Shown: positions 22,301-33,397 of the stretch, piece after piece
Layout of the letters: every line of letters starts with the position of its first letter
Position numbering within the stretch: the stretch's first letter is position 1
DNA from: Insulibacter thermoxylanivorax
Lineage (GTDB): Bacteria > Bacillota > Bacilli > Paenibacillales > DA-C8
Assembly (NCBI RefSeq): GCF_015472005.1
Contig: NZ_BMAQ01000029.1
Location: forward strand, 1-52,602
Direction: 5' to 3'
Length of the DNA stretch: 52,602 nt
Position numbers and translations under genes: made by a program
Notes under the pieces: model-generated
Database searches by the model: none
What the model saw: only the letters and a program-made list of their open reading frames with translations
What the model was told of the DNA's origin: nothing

Positions 22301-25300
22301 TTATTCGACCGATACTGCTTCCGCCAACTCATCCGTTTCGTTGTTCTCTTCGGCCTGCTCCATCACATTGTTGGCAGTGATCGAGCGATAACGCGCCATT
22401 CCGGTACCCGCCGGGATCAGCTTACCGATGATGACGTTCTCCTTCAGACCAAGCAATTGGTCAACCTTGCCCTTGATCGCCGCATCCGTCAAGACACGAG
22501 TCGTCTCTTGGAAGGACGCCGCAGACAGGAAGGAATCCGTCTCCAGCGAAGCCTTCGTGATCCCGAGCAGCACAGGTTTAGCGACAGCCGGTTCCTTGCC
22601 CTCGAACAGTGCTTTCTTGTTCGCTGCTTCATATTCATGGATGTCAACGAACGAGCCGGGGAGCAGATTGGTATCTCCCGCGTCGATGATCCGAATCTTG
22701 CGGAGCATCTGACGAATCATCACTTCGATATGCTTATCGTTGATCTCAACACCCTGGTTGCGATATACGCGCTGAACTTCTTGCAGGATATAGTTCTGAA
22801 CACCGCGGATCCCCTTGATGCGCAGCATCTCTTTCGGGTCGATCGATCCATCGGTCAGTTCATCGCCGGCTTCCACATGTTGTCCGATCGTTACCCGCAC
22901 GCGGGAACCAAACGACACCGCATAGACCTTGGTCTCCGCCTCGCCCTCGATCTCGATCTCGCGGCGATCCTTCGTATCGCGGATATCTTTGACGACACCG
23001 TCGATCTCGGTGATGATCGCCTGACCCTTAGGATTACGCGCCTCGAACAGCTCCTGGATACGCGGCAGACCTTGCGTGATGTCGTCTCCGGCTACACCAC
23101 CGGTGTGGAACGTACGCATCGTGAGCTGCGTACCCGGTTCGCCGATCGATTGGGCAGCGATGATACCTACTGCTTCTCCGATCTCAACGTGCTTGCCGGT
23201 CGCCAGGTTGCGCCCGTAGCACTTGCGGCACACCCCGTGCTGCGTACGGCAGCTAAGCACAGAGCGAATCTGCACCTTCTCGATGCCCGCGCGCACGATC
23301 TTCTCCGCTGTTGCCGCATCGATGAGTTCGTTCGGTCTGACCAGAACCTCTCCGGTCTCCGGATGACGAACGGTCTCGAATGCATAACGACCTTCGATCC
23401 GATCGTACAGATCCTCGATCACTTCGCGGCCATCCTGGATGCGGCTGACGGTGAAGCCCTTGTCCGTACCGCAGTCGTCTTCGCGAACGATGACATCCTG
23501 GGCAACGTCAACCAGACGGCGAGTCAGGTAACCGGAGTCCGCCGTTCTTAGGGCCGTATCCGCCAGACCTTTACGCGCCCCGTGCGTCGAGATGAAATAC
23601 TCGAGGACGGTCAGACCTTCGCGGAAGTTGGATTTGATCGGAAGCTCGATGATCCGTCCGGACGGGTTCGCCATCAGACCGCGCATTCCGCCAAGCTGGG
23701 TGATCTGAGATTTGTTCCCCCGTGCTTTGGACTCAACCATCAGGTTGATGGAATTGAAGCGGTCCAGAGATTTCATCAGGATGCTCGTGATCTCATCCTT
23801 CGCTTCACTCCAGATGCTGATGATGCGGTCATAGCGCTCTTCGTTGGTGATGAGACCGCGGCGGTATTGGTTCATCACGGTCTGAACCTTCTGCTCGGAT
23901 TCTTCCATGATCCGCGCCTTCTCCTCCGGTACGACGACGTCCGAGATCGAGATGGTGATCCCTGCCTTCGTCGAATAGGTGAATCCGAGATCTTTGATTT
24001 GGTCGAGGATGATCGACGTCTGCGTCGTCTCATAGAGACGGAAGCACTCCGAGATGATCGATCCCAGATAGTCCTTGCCGATCGCGTTCTTGATCGGCAT
24101 GGAACGCATATATTCCTTGAGGTTTGCACCCTTTTCATAGACGAAGTATTCCTCCGGCGTACCGTTGTACAAGTTCTCCTTCGTCGGTTCGTTAATATAA
24201 GGGAACGAATCCGGGAAGATCTCATTGAAGATGAGCTTGCCAACAGTTGTGATCAGGAATGCGTTCTGCTGCTCCTCCGTGAAGCAGGTCTTTTTCAGCG
24301 CCCTTGCCGGAATCGCTACGCGTGCATGCAGACCAAGCTCGCCGAGCTGATACCTCGAGATCGCTTCATGTACGGAACTTAGAATCGTACCCGTACCCTT
24401 TGCTTCCGGATTATCCATGGTCAGATAGAAGATGCCGAGCACCATGTCCTGCGAAGGCGTGACGACCGGCTTGCCGTCCTTGGGGTTCAGGATATTGCCC
24501 GATGCCAGCATCATGATGCGGGCTTCAGCTTGCGCTTCAGCAGACAGCGGCACGTGAACCGCCATCTGGTCGCCGTCGAAGTCCGCGTTGTATGCCGTAC
24601 ATACGAGCGGGTGAAGCTTGATTGCCTTGCCTTCTACCAGGACGGGCTCGAAGGCTTGGATCCCCAGTCTGTGCAGCGTAGGCGCACGGTTCAGAAGCAC
24701 CGGGTGTTCCTTGATGACTTCTTCCAGCACGTCCCATACCTCTGGGCTGACTCTTTCGACTTTGCGCTTCGCGCTCTTGATATTATGGGCCAGACCCTTA
24801 TTCACAAGCTCCTTCATCACGAAAGGCTTGAACAACTCAAGCGCCATCTCCTTCGGCAGCCCACACTGATACATCTTCAGCGATGGTCCTACGACGATAA
24901 CCGAACGGCCGGAATAGTCGACGCGTTTCCCTAACAGGTTCTGACGGAAGCGTCCTTGCTTACCTTTCAGCATATGGCTGAGGGACTTCAGCGGGCGGTT
25001 GCCCGGACCGGTCACAGGGCGGCCGCGGCGGCCGTTGTCGATGAGCGCATCCACAGCTTCCTGCAGCATGCGCTTCTCGTTCTGAACGATGATGTCAGGA
25101 GCACCAAGGTCAAGCAGCCGCTTCAAGCGGTTGTTGCGGTTGATCACCCGACGGTACAGATCGTTCAGGTCCGATGTCGCGAAACGGCCTCCGTCCAGCT
25201 GTACCATCGGACGAAGCTCCGGAGGGATGACAGGAAGCACATCGAGCACCATCCACTCCGGACGGTTGCCGGAGTTGCGGAAGGCCTCGAGGACCTCCAG

Positions 25301-25927
25301 CCGCTTAATTGCTCGGTTACGGCGCTGACCCTGCGCGGTCTTCAGCTCCTCCTTCAGCATCTCGACTTCCTTGTCCAGATCGATGTCTTGCAGCAATTTC
25401 TTGATCGCTTCCGCGCCCATGCCTGCTTGGAAGGCATAGCCGTATCTCTCGCGATAACTGCGATATTCCTTCTCCGAGAGCAGTTGTTTCTTCTCCAGAG
25501 GCGTATCGCCTGGATCCGTTACAACATAAGATGCAAAGTAGATAACTTCCTCCAGCGAACGAGGCGACATATCAAGCGCCAGCCCCATTCGGCTGGGGAT
25601 TCCCTTGAAATACCAGATATGCGATACCGGTGCCGCCAGCTCGATATGCCCCATCCGTTCACGGCGCACCTTGGCACGCGTTACTTCTACACCGCAGCGA
25701 TCACAGACGACGCCTTTATAGCGGACGCGTTTGTACTTTCCACAGTGACATTCCCAGTCCTTCGTCGGTCCGAAGATCTTCTCGCAGAACAAGCCTTCCT
25801 TCTCCGGCTTTAGGGTGCGGTAGTTGATCGTCTCCGGCTTCTTCACCTCACCGCGCGACCAAGAGCGGATCTTGTCAGGAGATGCTAGACCGATTTTCAT
25901 AAATTCGAAATTGTTGACGTCCGTCAA
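22301..25927 (-). CDS. rpoC: RNA polymerase beta' subunit
   Basis: Catalytic subunit of RNA polymerase; 1208 aa. The active-site motif NADFDGDQ is at residues 447-454, with Asp449, Asp451 and Asp453 binding Mg. Two zinc sites are visible: CHCGKY...CDRC near the N-terminus (about 60-80) and [11 protein letters not shown] near residue 890. The start is TTG at 25927, 7 nt after GGAGGG. An acidic tail ends the protein. It is 49 bp after rpoB. Confidence 0.98.
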   Translation of the reverse strand: MTDVNNFEFMKIGLASPDKIRSWSRGEVKKPETINYRTLKPEKEGLFCEKIFGPTKDWECHCGKYKRVRYKGVVCDRCGVEVTRAKVRRERMGHIELAAPVSHIWYFKGIPSRMGLALDMSPRSLEEVIYFASYVVTDPGDTPLEKKQLLSEKEYRSYRERYGYAFQAGMGAEAIKKLLQDIDLDKEVEMLKEELKTAQGQRRNRAIKRLEVLEAFRNSGNRPEWMVLDVLPVIPPELRPMVQLDGGRFATSDLNDLYRRVINRNNRLKRLLDLGAPDIIVQNEKRMLQEAVDALIDNGRRGRPVTGPGNRPLKSLSHMLKGKQGRFRQNLLGKRVDYSGRSVIVVGPSLKMYQCGLPKEMALELFKPFVMKELVNKGLAHNIKSAKRKVERVSPEVWDVLEEVIKEHPVLLNRAPTLHRLGIQAFEPVLVEGKAIKLHPLVCTAYNADFDGDQMAVHVPLSAEAQAEARIMMLASGNILNPKDGKPVVTPSQDMVLGIFYLTMDNPEAKGTGTILSSVHEAISRYQLGELGLHARVAIPARALKKTCFTEEQQNAFLITTVGKLIFNEIFPDSFPYINEPTKENLYNGTPEEYFVYEKGANLKEYMRSMPIKNAIGKDYLGSIISECFRLYETTQTSIILDQIKDLGFTYSTKAGITISISDVVVPEEKARIMEESEQKVQTVMNQYRRGLITNEERYDRIISIWSEAKDEITSILMKSLDRFNSINLMVESKARGNKSQITQLGGMRGLMANPSGRIIELPIKSNFREGLTVLEYFISTHGARKGLADTALRTADSGYLTRRLVDVAQDVIVREDDCGTDKGFTVSRIQDGREVIEDLYDRIEGRYAFETVRHPETGEVLVRPNELIDAATAEKIVRAGIEKVQIRSVLSCRTQHGVCRKCYGRNLATGKHVEIGEAVGIIAAQSIGEPGTQLTMRTFHTGGVAGDDITQGLPRIQELFEARNPKGQAIITEIDGVVKDIRDTKDRREIEIEGEAETKVYAVSFGSRVRVTIGQHVEAGDELTDGSIDPKEMLRIKGIRGVQNYILQEVQRVYRNQGVEINDKHIEVMIRQMLRKIRIIDAGDTNLLPGSFVDIHEYEAANKKALFEGKEPAVAKPVLLGITKASLETDSFLSAASFQETTRVLTDAAIKGKVDQLLGLKENVIIGKLIPAGTGMARYRSITANNVMEQAEENNETDELAEAVSVE

Positions 25928-25976
25928 GGAGCAACCCTCCTCAAGATTGATCTAGGATTATAGGGAACGCTAAGGA

Positions 25977-28900
25977 TCATTCAGCCCCTGCTTCAGCGCC
26001 TTCCAGATTCAAGTTGAGCTTGTCGCCGGAAGCATCTTCGTCATCATCGATTTCCTTCATGATGATCTCTTCTTCATCCTCACTGAGGATCTTCACATCC
26101 ATGCCGAGGCTCTGCAGTTCCTTAATCAATACCTTGAACGATTCTGGAACGCCCGGTTCAGGGACGTTCTCGCCCTTGACGATGGCTTCGTAAGTTTTGA
26201 CGCGTCCTACGACGTCATCAGACTTAACGGTAAGAATCTCTTGCAAGGTGTACGCTGCACCATAAGCTTCGAGCGCCCAAACCTCCATCTCACCGAAGCG
26301 CTGCCCGCCGAATTGGGCTTTACCGCCAAGCGGCTGCTGCGTAACGAGCGAGTATGGGCCAGTCGAACGTGCATGGATCTTATCGTCGACCATGTGTGCC
26401 AGCTTGAGCATATACATGACGCCCACGGTGACTTCACGTTCGAATGGTTCACCCGTTCTGCCGTCATAGAGGATGGTCTTGCCGTCGCGGCGCATGCCGG
26501 CCTCTTCCATCGTGTCGAAGACATCCTCCTCGTTCGCACCGTCGAAGACCGGCGTAGCGATGTGGATGCCGAGGAGTTTGGCGGCCATGCCGAGGTGAAC
26601 CTCAAGCACCTGACCGATGTTCATACGCGACGGAACCCCCAGCGGGTTCAGGACAACCTCAACCGGCGTGCCATCCGGCAGGAACGGCATGTCTTCCTCA
26701 GGAAGAACGCGGGCGATAACCCCTTTGTTGCCGTGGCGTCCCGCCATCTTGTCGCCCTCTTGAATCTTGCGCTTCTGAGCGATGTAGACGCGGACGAGTT
26801 GGTTCACGCCCGGCGGCAATTCATCCCCGTTCTCCCGCGTGAACACCTTCACGTCGACAACGATGCCGGAAGTACCATGGGGCACCCGCAAGCTGGTATC
26901 CCGTACTTCACGCGCCTTCTCACCGAAGATCGCATGCAGGAGACGCTCTTCCGCCGTCAGTTCCGTTACTCCCTTAGGCGTAACCTTGCCGACAAGGATA
27001 TCCCCAGCCCGGACTTCAGCGCCGATGCGGATGATGCCGCGCTCGTCCAGATTCTTCAGCGCGTCCTCACCGACGTTCGGAATGTCCCGCGTGATCTCTT
27101 CCGGTCCCAGTTTCGTATCACGGGCTTCAGACTCATACTCTTCGATATGGATCGAAGTGAAGACGTCCTCCCTCACCAGCTTCTCGCTGAGCAGGATCGC
27201 GTCCTCGTAGTTGTAACCTTCCCACGTCATGAAGGCGACGACGACGTTGCGGCCAAGAGCTAGTTCGCCCTGATCCGTAGACGGTCCGTCCGCCAGGATA
27301 TCCCCTTTCTTCACGACGTCCCCGGCACGCACGATCGGACGCTGGTTAATGCATGTACCTTGGTTGGAGCGGATGAATTTCTGAAGTTTATACTTCGTAA
27401 GGTCGCCGGTGACAAGCTTGCCGTCTACCTCTTCCTGTCTTCTAAGCCAGATTTCGTTGCCTGTGACGCGCTCGATGATGCCGTCATGCTTCGCTACGAT
27501 ACACACGCCGGAGTCCTTAGCCACCCTATGCTCCATGCCGGTACCGATAAGCGGCGCTTCCGGACGCAGAAGCGGAACGGCTTGCCGCTGCATGTTCGCA
27601 CCCATGAGCGCACGGTTCGAGTCGTCGTTCTCGAGGAACGGGATCAGCGCCGTAGCCACCGAGACGACCTGCTTCGGCGATACGTCCATGTAATCAACGC
27701 GATCACGAGGCATCGTTAAGATATTGTCGGACAACTTGTTGTAGCGGACGATGATGTTCTCATGCTTGAACGTTCCGTCCTCATTCAGCTCGGCGTTCGC
27801 TTGAGCGATGACATAGTTGTCCTCTTCATCCGCTGTCAGATAATCGATGATATCGGTAACCTTATGCGTCTCAGGATCGACACGACGATACGGCGCTTCG
27901 ATGAAGCCGTACTCGTTCACCCGCGCATAAGTGGACAGCGAGTTGATCAGGCCGATGTTCGGACCTTCCGGCGTCTCGATCGGACACATGCGACCGTAGT
28001 GCGAGTTGTGTACGTCACGCACTTCGAAGCCCGCGCGCTCCCGCGTCAGACCGCCTGGACCAAGTGCGGAAAGACGGCGCTTGTTCGTCAGTTCCGCGAG
28101 CGGGTTCGTCTGATCCATGAACTGCGACAGCTGCGAACTGCCGAAGAACTCCTTGATCGAGGCGATCACCGGACGGATATTGATCAGCGCTTGCGGCGTG
28201 ATCACATTCGCATCCTGAATCGACATCCGTTCACGAACGACGCGCTCCATCCGCGACAGACCGATGCGGAACTGGTTCTGCAGCAGCTCGCCTACAGAAC
28301 GGATACGACGGTTGCCCAAATGGTCGATATCATCGATGCTTCCTACGCCGTGCAGCAGGTTAATAAAATAATTGATGGAGGATATAATATCTGCAGGCGT
28401 TATATGTTTAACTGACTTATCGACCAAGCCGTTGGAGATGATCGGGATCACTTTGCCGTCATCATTCGGCGAGTAGATACTAATCTTCTGCAAGGTGACC
28501 GCCGGATCGTCCAACACACCGTTGGCCATCGGATAGTCCTTGTAACCGACGTTCTTCTCTAGATGCGGCAGCAGTTGATCAAGCAGCCTGCGGTCGATGA
28601 TCTGCCCCGCTTCCGCAAGAATCTCACCCGTCTCCGGATCAACCAAGGGTTCAGCCAGACGCTGGTTGAACAAGCGGTTCTTGATATGAAGCTTCTTGTT
28701 GATCTTATAACGACCTACAGCAGCCAGATCGTAGCGCTTCGGATCGAAGAAACGAGCGATCAATAAATTCTTGGCATTCTCCACCGTCGGCGGTTCGCCT
28801 GGACGCAGCCGCTCATAGATCTCCAGCAGCGCCTTCTCTGTGCTGTCTGTGTTATCTTTGTCAAGTGTGTTGCGGATGTACTCGTCATCACCCAGCAGGT

Positions 28901-29525
28901 CGATGATCTGCTCGTTCGTACTGAAGCCAAGTGCTCTCAGCAGTACGGTAACAGGAATCTTACGCGTGCGGTCGATCCTGACATAGATGATGTCCTTCGC
29001 ATCCGTCTCTAGCTCCAGCCACGCACCGCGATTCGGAATCACCGTAGCGGTATAAGCGCGTTTCCCGTTCTTATCCACCTTGGTGCTGAAATAAACACTT
29101 GGGGAGCGTACAAGCTGACTGACGATTACACGTTCGGCACCGTTGATGATGAAGGTGCCAGTTTCTGTCATCAGCGGAAAATCGCCCATGAATACTTCTT
29201 GCTCTTTGACTTCGCCGGTTTCCTTATTGATCAGCCGAACTTTGACGCGCAAAGGGGCAGCGTAAGTCACATCGCGCTCCTTACACTCATCAACTGAGTA
29301 TATCGGCTCACCCAGACTGTAATCGATGAATTCTAGGCTTAAGTTACCGGTGAAATCTTGGATCGGCGATATGTCCTGGAACATCTCGCGCAATCCATCC
29401 TTTAAGAACCATTCGTACGATTGCTGCTGGATCTCGATGAGATTAGGAACTTCCAGTACCTCTTTGATCCGCGCATAGCTTCTCCGCTGACGGCGACCGT
29501 ACTGAACCAGATGATGACGTGCCAA
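25977..29525 (-). CDS. rpoB: RNA polymerase beta subunit
   Basis: 1182 aa. The rifampicin-pocket segment contains [17 protein letters not shown] followed by [14 protein letters not shown]; residue 481 is Asn (codon AAC at 28083-28085), where His is usual (His526 of E. coli, His482 of B. subtilis). Downstream [13 protein letters not shown] and the C-terminal [19 protein letters not shown] are normal. The start is TTG at 29525 behind AAGGGGTGGATGTGAG, as in Bacillus. The C-terminus is acidic (DDDEDASGD). Confidence 0.98.
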   Translation of the reverse strand: MARHHLVQYGRRQRRSYARIKEVLEVPNLIEIQQQSYEWFLKDGLREMFQDISPIQDFTGNLSLEFIDYSLGEPIYSVDECKERDVTYAAPLRVKVRLINKETGEVKEQEVFMGDFPLMTETGTFIINGAERVIVSQLVRSPSVYFSTKVDKNGKRAYTATVIPNRGAWLELETDAKDIIYVRIDRTRKIPVTVLLRALGFSTNEQIIDLLGDDEYIRNTLDKDNTDSTEKALLEIYERLRPGEPPTVENAKNLLIARFFDPKRYDLAAVGRYKINKKLHIKNRLFNQRLAEPLVDPETGEILAEAGQIIDRRLLDQLLPHLEKNVGYKDYPMANGVLDDPAVTLQKISIYSPNDDGKVIPIISNGLVDKSVKHITPADIISSINYFINLLHGVGSIDDIDHLGNRRIRSVGELLQNQFRIGLSRMERVVRERMSIQDANVITPQALINIRPVIASIKEFFGSSQLSQFMDQTNPLAELTNKRRLSALGPGGLTRERAGFEVRDVHNSHYGRMCPIETPEGPNIGLINSLSTYARVNEYGFIEAPYRRVDPETHKVTDIIDYLTADEEDNYVIAQANAELNEDGTFKHENIIVRYNKLSDNILTMPRDRVDYMDVSPKQVVSVATALIPFLENDDSNRALMGANMQRQAVPLLRPEAPLIGTGMEHRVAKDSGVCIVAKHDGIIERVTGNEIWLRRQEEVDGKLVTGDLTKYKLQKFIRSNQGTCINQRPIVRAGDVVKKGDILADGPSTDQGELALGRNVVVAFMTWEGYNYEDAILLSEKLVREDVFTSIHIEEYESEARDTKLGPEEITRDIPNVGEDALKNLDERGIIRIGAEVRAGDILVGKVTPKGVTELTAEERLLHAIFGEKAREVRDTSLRVPHGTSGIVVDVKVFTRENGDELPPGVNQLVRVYIAQKRKIQEGDKMAGRHGNKGVIARVLPEEDMPFLPDGTPVEVVLNPLGVPSRMNIGQVLEVHLGMAAKLLGIHIATPVFDGANEEDVFDTMEEAGMRRDGKTILYDGRTGEPFEREVTVGVMYMLKLAHMVDDKIHARSTGPYSLVTQQPLGGKAQFGGQRFGEMEVWALEAYGAAYTLQEILTVKSDDVVGRVKTYEAIVKGENVPEPGVPESFKVLIKELQSLGMDVKILSEDEEEIIMKEIDDDEDASGDKLNLNLEGAEAGAE

Positions 29526-30196
29526 CTCACATCCACCCCTTATGCCATTTCATTACATTACATAAGAATAAACGATGATAGGCCTGCTGCCTCCTAAGGG
29601 AAGAGCAAGCTGTATCACCTTATCTCAAGAAATACGTCGTTCCATGCGAAACAGCGTACTTCTCAACTAACCATGTCAGATCCTGATCATACCGCTGCAT
29701 CGTTCACCAAGTACCTGCACGGGCTGCATCAGCCCAGGCAGTCTGCGATGGATCAGATTACACTCAGCGGAAAACAGAAGAAATGCGGCGAACGATGGAA
29801 CTGCGTGCGGTTCTTAGCGGTGAGATCACGACTATTCGGCGATTTGCGTCCAAGTGATGAATTAATGATTGCCAAACGATTCGTTGCAGGTTAAAATTCA
29901 ATTAACGAATATCGACAAATTCACAGGACCAATCACCCATAGAATCTCTATCATGTAGACTTTCCTGAAAAATCGAACCTTATTCAAATTCGTGGAAGTT
30001 TTGCAGATGATGAAGAGCAAAAAATGGCTTGACGATCTCGCAAGGAACTCCGTTTTGGATATTCCGCTGTTCCCTAACATAACAAGCCGTTCGGGAAGCC
30101 GTGAGCAGCCTCGCAACCCGTGAAAATGTGACCTAGTTACATCTTCAAACACGCCAAGCTAGAGACACATATCCCATTTTATGCTGACATTTTATT
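29526..30196 (-). promoter_or_regulatory. Unusually long rpoB 5' leader without a recognisable gene
   Basis: About 665 nt lie between the predicted rpoB transcription start (about 30190) and the TTG start. I see several short hairpins (for example GGGCTG-ATG-CAGCCC near 29720-29735) and small ORFs, one of 26 codons at 29619-29699, but no protein family. A weak alternative promoter nearer rpoB cannot be excluded. Confidence 0.5.
29869..29897 (+). promoter_or_regulatory. Candidate plus-strand promoter opposing the rpoB leader
   Basis: TTGCCA (29869-29874) and TAAAAT (29892-29897) are spaced 17 bp on the plus strand, each 5/6 to the sigma-A consensus. It points away from rpoB, across the rpoB promoter, toward the plus-strand terminator at 30247-30274. 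No coding sequence of note lies between, so any product would be a non-coding antisense RNA of about 370 nt. Confidence 0.4.
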
Positions 30197-30225
30197 ATAA
30201 TAACACATGATGAATCCTCCGTCAA
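30197..30225 (-). promoter_or_regulatory. Sigma-A promoter of rpoB-rpoC
   Basis: TTGACG (30220-30225) and TATTAT (30197-30202) with 17-bp spacing and an upstream TG. It lies about 30 bp downstream of the rsmC-like gene's stop, so rpoBC can be transcribed apart from the rplJL operon. Confidence 0.8.
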
Positions 30226-30246
30226 ACATTTCGTTGCTTCATCCGT

Positions 30247-30274
30247 GCTTCTCCATTTATGGAGAGGCTTTTTT
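30247..30274 (+). terminator. Plus-strand intrinsic terminator overlapping the end of the rsmC-like gene
   Basis: A 9-bp stem GCTTCTCCA/TGGAGAGGC (one wobble) with a TTTA loop is followed by six T residues on the plus strand. On the minus strand the same hairpin lacks a U-tract. It overlaps the stop codon of the minus-strand gene and so could only end antisense transcripts. Confidence 0.6.
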
Positions 30275-30865
30275 GGTTGCGCGGAAGATCCGATACCCTT
30301 TATCCTTGGTGATTTCTTCGACAACTTCGTACAATTCTTGCAGCTTCTTGAACGCCGACGGAGCCCCCTGCTTCTTCTGAATGACCACCCACAGAGAACC
30401 TCCTTCTTTCAGATATTCGCGTGCGCCGTTGAAGATCGCATGCACCGTCTGCTTGCCGGCGCGAATCGGCGGATTCGTCAATACCGCATCATAATCCCGT
30501 TCCTCCACCGCCTCATATAGATCGCTGATCAACACACGAACATTCCTCACATCGTTCATAAGCGCATTCCGCTCTGCCAGCTCTACCGCCCGTTGATTGA
30601 CATCGATCATCGTTACCCGATGGTTCGGATCGAGCTTTGCAGCCGCGATTCCGATCGGACCGTAGCCGCATCCGACATCCAGGATCTTCGCTCCCGGAGG
30701 GAACTCCATCGTCTCTATAAGCAGCCTGGTTCCGAAGTCGATATAATCGCGCGAGAATACGCCGGCATCCGTCGTAAAGCTCATCTCCATCCCCCGCAGC
30801 ATCGTCTTGATGCTCTGCTCATGATGTTCAGAAGCCGGCTCGCTGGTGTAATAGTGATCCGTCAT
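30257..30865 (-). CDS. Class I SAM-dependent methyltransferase, RsmC-like (YbxB type)
   Basis: A 202-aa methyltransferase with motif I ILDVGCGYGPIGI at about residues 60-72 and the N6/N2-nucleic-acid motif NPPIRAG at about 130. YbxB-type proteins are annotated as putative 16S rRNA (guanine) methyltransferases; activity in Bacilli is not firmly shown to my knowledge. The ATG at 30865 is preferred (GGTGA 8 nt upstream) over GTG at 30877. It lies between rplL and rpoB, as in Bacillus. Confidence 0.88.
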   Translation of the reverse strand: MTDHYYTSEPASEHHEQSIKTMLRGMEMSFTTDAGVFSRDYIDFGTRLLIETMEFPPGAKILDVGCGYGPIGIAAAKLDPNHRVTMIDVNQRAVELAERNALMNDVRNVRVLISDLYEAVEERDYDAVLTNPPIRAGKQTVHAIFNGAREYLKEGGSLWVVIQKKQGAPSAFKKLQELYEVVEEITKDKGYRIFRATKKASP

Positions 30866-30893
30866 CTCTGCCGTCACCGCCTCTTATCATGTA

Positions 30894-30946
30894 TAAAAAG
30901 GAGCTGTTCCAACGGGTAGTATACCCATTATGAAACAGCCCCTTTC
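30894..30946 (-). terminator. Terminator after rplL
   Basis: Long interrupted stem: AAAGGGGCTGTT pairs with AACAGCTCCTTT, with an inner GGGTA-TAC-TACCC hairpin, followed by TTTTTAT. It separates rplJL from the methyltransferase-rpoBC genes; read-through is probably partial because no strong promoter precedes the methyltransferase. Confidence 0.8.
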
Positions 30947-30964
30947 AACATGCAATTCTCAAGC

Positions 30965-31333
30965 TTATTTCAATTCAACTGTAGCGCCAGCTTCTTCAAG
31001 CTTGCTCTTGATTTCTTCAGCTTCTTCCTTGCTGACGTTCTCCTTAATTGGCTTCGGAACATTGTCAACAAGCTCTTTTGCTTCCTTCAGGCCGAGACCC
31101 GTGATCTCACGAACAACTTTGATCACATTGATCTTCGAGCCGCCAGCGTTAGCAAGTACTACACTGAATTCAGTTTGTTCAGCAGCTGCTTCGCCGCCTG
31201 CAGCAGCACCGCCTACAACAGCTACAGGAGCAGCAGCGGTTACGCCAAATTCTTCTTCGATCGCTTTGACCAGGTCGTTCAGTTCAAGAACAGTCATGCC
31301 TTTGATGGCTTCAATAATTTGTTCTTTCGTCAT
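30965..31333 (-). CDS. rplL: 50S ribosomal protein L7/L12
   Basis: Stalk protein recruiting translational GTPases. 122 aa: N-terminal dimerisation domain, Ala-rich hinge ([20 protein letters not shown], about residues 37-56) and C-terminal domain with the [19 protein letters not shown] helix pair. ATG at 31333 after GGAGGATATGAAAAG. Confidence 0.98.
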   Translation of the reverse strand: MTKEQIIEAIKGMTVLELNDLVKAIEEEFGVTAAAPVAVVGGAAAGGEAAAEQTEFSVVLANAGGSKINVIKVVREITGLGLKEAKELVDNVPKPIKENVSKEEAEEIKSKLEEAGATVELK

Positions 31334-31427
31334 CTTTTCATATCCTCCATTATTCATATTGTTATACGTTCAAAATTATCTATTCTGCATCGATCATGCG
31401 GATCGAGCTTGAACTTCAAGTCGGACA

Positions 31428-31943
31428 TTAAGCTTCTGCAGCTTCGCCCTCTTGTTTCTGATCGCTGACTGCTTTAACTGCAAGCGCGAAGTTGCGCATA
31501 GGAGCTTGCAGCACGCTGAGCAGCATGGACAGCAGACCTTCGCGGGACGGCAGATTGGCCAGAGCCTTCAGCTCATCCACACCTACAACCTTCCCGTCAA
31601 CGATACCGCCCTTGATCTTCAGATTCTCGTTGCTCTTAGCGAATTCATTCAGAATCTTCGCAGGAGCAACCGAATCTTCCTTGCTGAACGCAATCGCAGT
31701 AGGTCCTACGAAATGCTCATTCAGCTCAGGGAAGTCAGCTGCTTCGGACGCACGGCGGCACAGTGTGTTCTTCAATACTCGGAACTCAATGCCGGCTTCG
31801 CGCAGCTTCTTGCGAAGTTCCGTTACATCTGCTACCGTCAAGCCGCGGTAGTCGGTAATGACTGTACTAGCGCTCTCCTTGAACTTCTCAGTCAGTTCGG
31901 CAACCAGCGCTTGTTTCTTCTCGAGCACCTTAGCACTAGGCAT
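31428..31943 (-). CDS. rplJ: 50S ribosomal protein L10
   Basis: Stalk base carrying L12 dimers. 171 aa, with [19 protein letters not shown] at about residues 20-38 and a C-terminal L12-binding helix. ATG at 31943 after CAGGAGGTGTAACG; the open frame extends upstream through the leader RNA and is not coding there. Confidence 0.97.
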   Translation of the reverse strand: MPSAKVLEKKQALVAELTEKFKESASTVITDYRGLTVADVTELRKKLREAGIEFRVLKNTLCRRASEAADFPELNEHFVGPTAIAFSKEDSVAPAKILNEFAKSNENLKIKGGIVDGKVVGVDELKALANLPSREGLLSMLLSVLQAPMRNFALAVKAVSDQKQEGEAAEA

Positions 31944-31965
31944 CGTTACACCTCCTGGTAGACAT

Positions 31966-31994
31966 AATAAAAGCCTCCGCAGACATACGAAGGC
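31966..31994 (-). terminator. Attenuator of the L10 leader
   Basis: Stem GCCTTCG (31988-31994) / CGGAGGC (31973-31979) with one wobble, followed by TTTTATT, directly before the rplJ SD. This is where transcription is expected to stop when L10-L12 is in excess. Confidence 0.75.
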
Positions 31995-32106
31995 AGGATC
32001 GAAGGCATACGGACTCCCATATATAGTCCATATCCTCTTCATTCGCTACCTCGGCGGGATATTAAGCCTTGTTCTGTACAAGGCACCTGCTGTCTACGGC
32101 ACAAGC
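31966..32106 (-). ncRNA. L10 leader (autoregulatory RNA upstream of rplJ)
   Basis: The rplA-rplJ interval holds the elements I know from Firmicute L10 leaders: a GCCGTAGACAGCAGGTGCC kink-turn-like segment, a GCCTTGT-ACAG-AACAAGGC hairpin and CCCGCCGAGGT, followed by an attenuator at 31966-31994. The L10-L12 complex binds this RNA and represses rplJL. Assignment rests on motif recognition, without a covariance search. Confidence 0.85.
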
Positions 32107-32126
32107 TATTCGATTGGTTGATCTAA

Positions 32127-32819
32127 TTAACGGATCGCTGCAGCGTCAACACGCACGCTGGGTCCCATCGTCGACGAAAGAGCGATGTTCTTCAGGTATA
32201 CACCCTTAGCAGCGGCAGGCTTCGCGCGGTTAACCGCATCGACCAATGCACGGAAGTTCTCTACCAGCTTCTCCGTTTCGAAGGATACCTTGCCGATCGG
32301 TGCGTGGATCTGTCCGGCTTTGTCCAGTCTAAACTCGATCTTACCGGCTTTGATCTCTTGCACAGCTTTGGCAACATCCATCGTAACCGTACCGGCTTTC
32401 GGGTTCGGCATAAGGCCTTTACCACCCAGGATCCGGCCGAGCTTACCCACTTCACCCATCATGTCAGGAGTAGCTACGCACACATCAAACTCAAGCCAAC
32501 CTTGTTGGATCTTGTTGATCATGTCCGTATCTCCTACATAATCAGCGCCGGCCGCTTCCGCTTCCTTCGCCTTTTCGCCCTTGGCGAACACGAGGACGCG
32601 CTGCACCTTACCGGTACCGTGCGGCAATACAACCACGCCGCGAACAGCTTGATCCTGCTTCTTGGAATCAACACCCAGGCGAATGGCTACTTCGACGGTT
32701 TCGTCGAACTTAGCAGACGCCATTTTCTTCACAAGCTCTACTGCTTCTTCCGGTGTATAAAGCTTATCTCTATCCACCAGCTTGGCAGCTTCTTGATATT
32801 TTTTGCCTCTTTTGGCCAT
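32127..32819 (-). CDS. rplA: 50S ribosomal protein L1
   Basis: L1 stalk protein and translational repressor of the L11 operon. 230 aa; [20 protein letters not shown] at the start and the [20 protein letters not shown] region. The ATG at 32819 has GGAGG 10 nt upstream; an open extension to 32864 is not supported. Confidence 0.97.
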   Translation of the reverse strand: MAKRGKKYQEAAKLVDRDKLYTPEEAVELVKKMASAKFDETVEVAIRLGVDSKKQDQAVRGVVVLPHGTGKVQRVLVFAKGEKAKEAEAAGADYVGDTDMINKIQQGWLEFDVCVATPDMMGEVGKLGRILGGKGLMPNPKAGTVTMDVAKAVQEIKAGKIEFRLDKAGQIHAPIGKVSFETEKLVENFRALVDAVNRAKPAAAKGVYLKNIALSSTMGPSVRVDAAAIR

Positions 32820-32880
32820 GTTGTTCAGTTCCTCCTTAGTGGTGTTAGCGGATAATCCTCCCACATGCTTTCAACATCGA

Positions 32881-33306
32881 TTAGTCTTCGATCGTGATGC
32901 CCATGCTGCGGGCTGTACCCTCAACCATACGCATCGCAGCTTCAACGGACGCTGCATTCAGATCGGGCATCTTCATCTCGGCGATCTCACGTACTTTATC
33001 CCGTTTAACAACGGCTACTTTGTTACGGTTCGGTTCACCGGAACCCTTCTCGATTCCAGCCGCTTTGCGCAGAAGATCTGCTGCAGGCGGAGTCTTCGTA
33101 ACGAAAGTGAAGGAACGATCCTCAAATACCGTGAGTTCCACCGGAATCACAAAACCCGTTTGATCTGCTGTCCGGGCATTGAATTCTTTACAGAACGCCA
33201 TGATGTTGACGCCTGCTTGACCGAGCGCCGGACCTACCGGAGGCGCAGGGGTTGCTTTACCAGCCGGAATTTGCAGTTTGACGACTTTGATAACCTTTTT
33301 TGCCAT
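32881..33306 (-). CDS. rplK: 50S ribosomal protein L11
   Basis: GTPase-centre protein. 141 aa; [20 protein letters not shown] at about residues 11-30, the proline-rich switch in which thiostrepton-resistance changes occur, is wild type. ATG at 33306 after GGAGGTGTTACGC. First gene of the rplK-rplA pair with an L1-type leader. Confidence 0.97.
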   Translation of the reverse strand: MAKKVIKVVKLQIPAGKATPAPPVGPALGQAGVNIMAFCKEFNARTADQTGFVIPVELTVFEDRSFTFVTKTPPAADLLRKAAGIEKGSGEPNRNKVAVVKRDKVREIAEMKMPDLNAASVEAAMRMVEGTARSMGITIED

Positions 33307-33330
33307 GCGTAACACCTCCTTGCCCGTAAT

Positions 33331-33358
33331 GTGGTAGAACGGGACGATGCCCTCCCAC
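33331..33358 (-). promoter_or_regulatory. L1-binding mRNA element in the rplK leader
   Basis: On the minus strand GTGGGAGG...TACCAC closes a stem-loop 25 nt upstream of the rplK start. It resembles the L1 site of 23S rRNA (GGUGGGAGGC...AUACCACC), so excess L1 should bind here and repress rplK-rplA. Mimicry is seen in the sequence; regulation is inferred. Confidence 0.65.
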
Positions 33359-33363
33359 GAATG

Positions 33364-33388
33364 AAGGTCTATCCAGTGAATAGACCTT
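33364..33388 (-). repeat. Perfect hairpin between nusG and rplK
   Basis: AAGGTCTAT and ATAGACCTT form a 9-bp stem with a 7-nt loop, 9 bp after the nusG stop. There is no U-tract, so it may be a processing site or part of the rplK leader fold rather than a terminator. Confidence 0.45.
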
Positions 33389-33397
33389 AGCAGAAAC

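Noticed and set aside
29673-29894. 73-codon plus-strand ORF in the rpoB leader gap
   Set aside because: No Shine-Dalgarno before its ATG and no recognisable domain.
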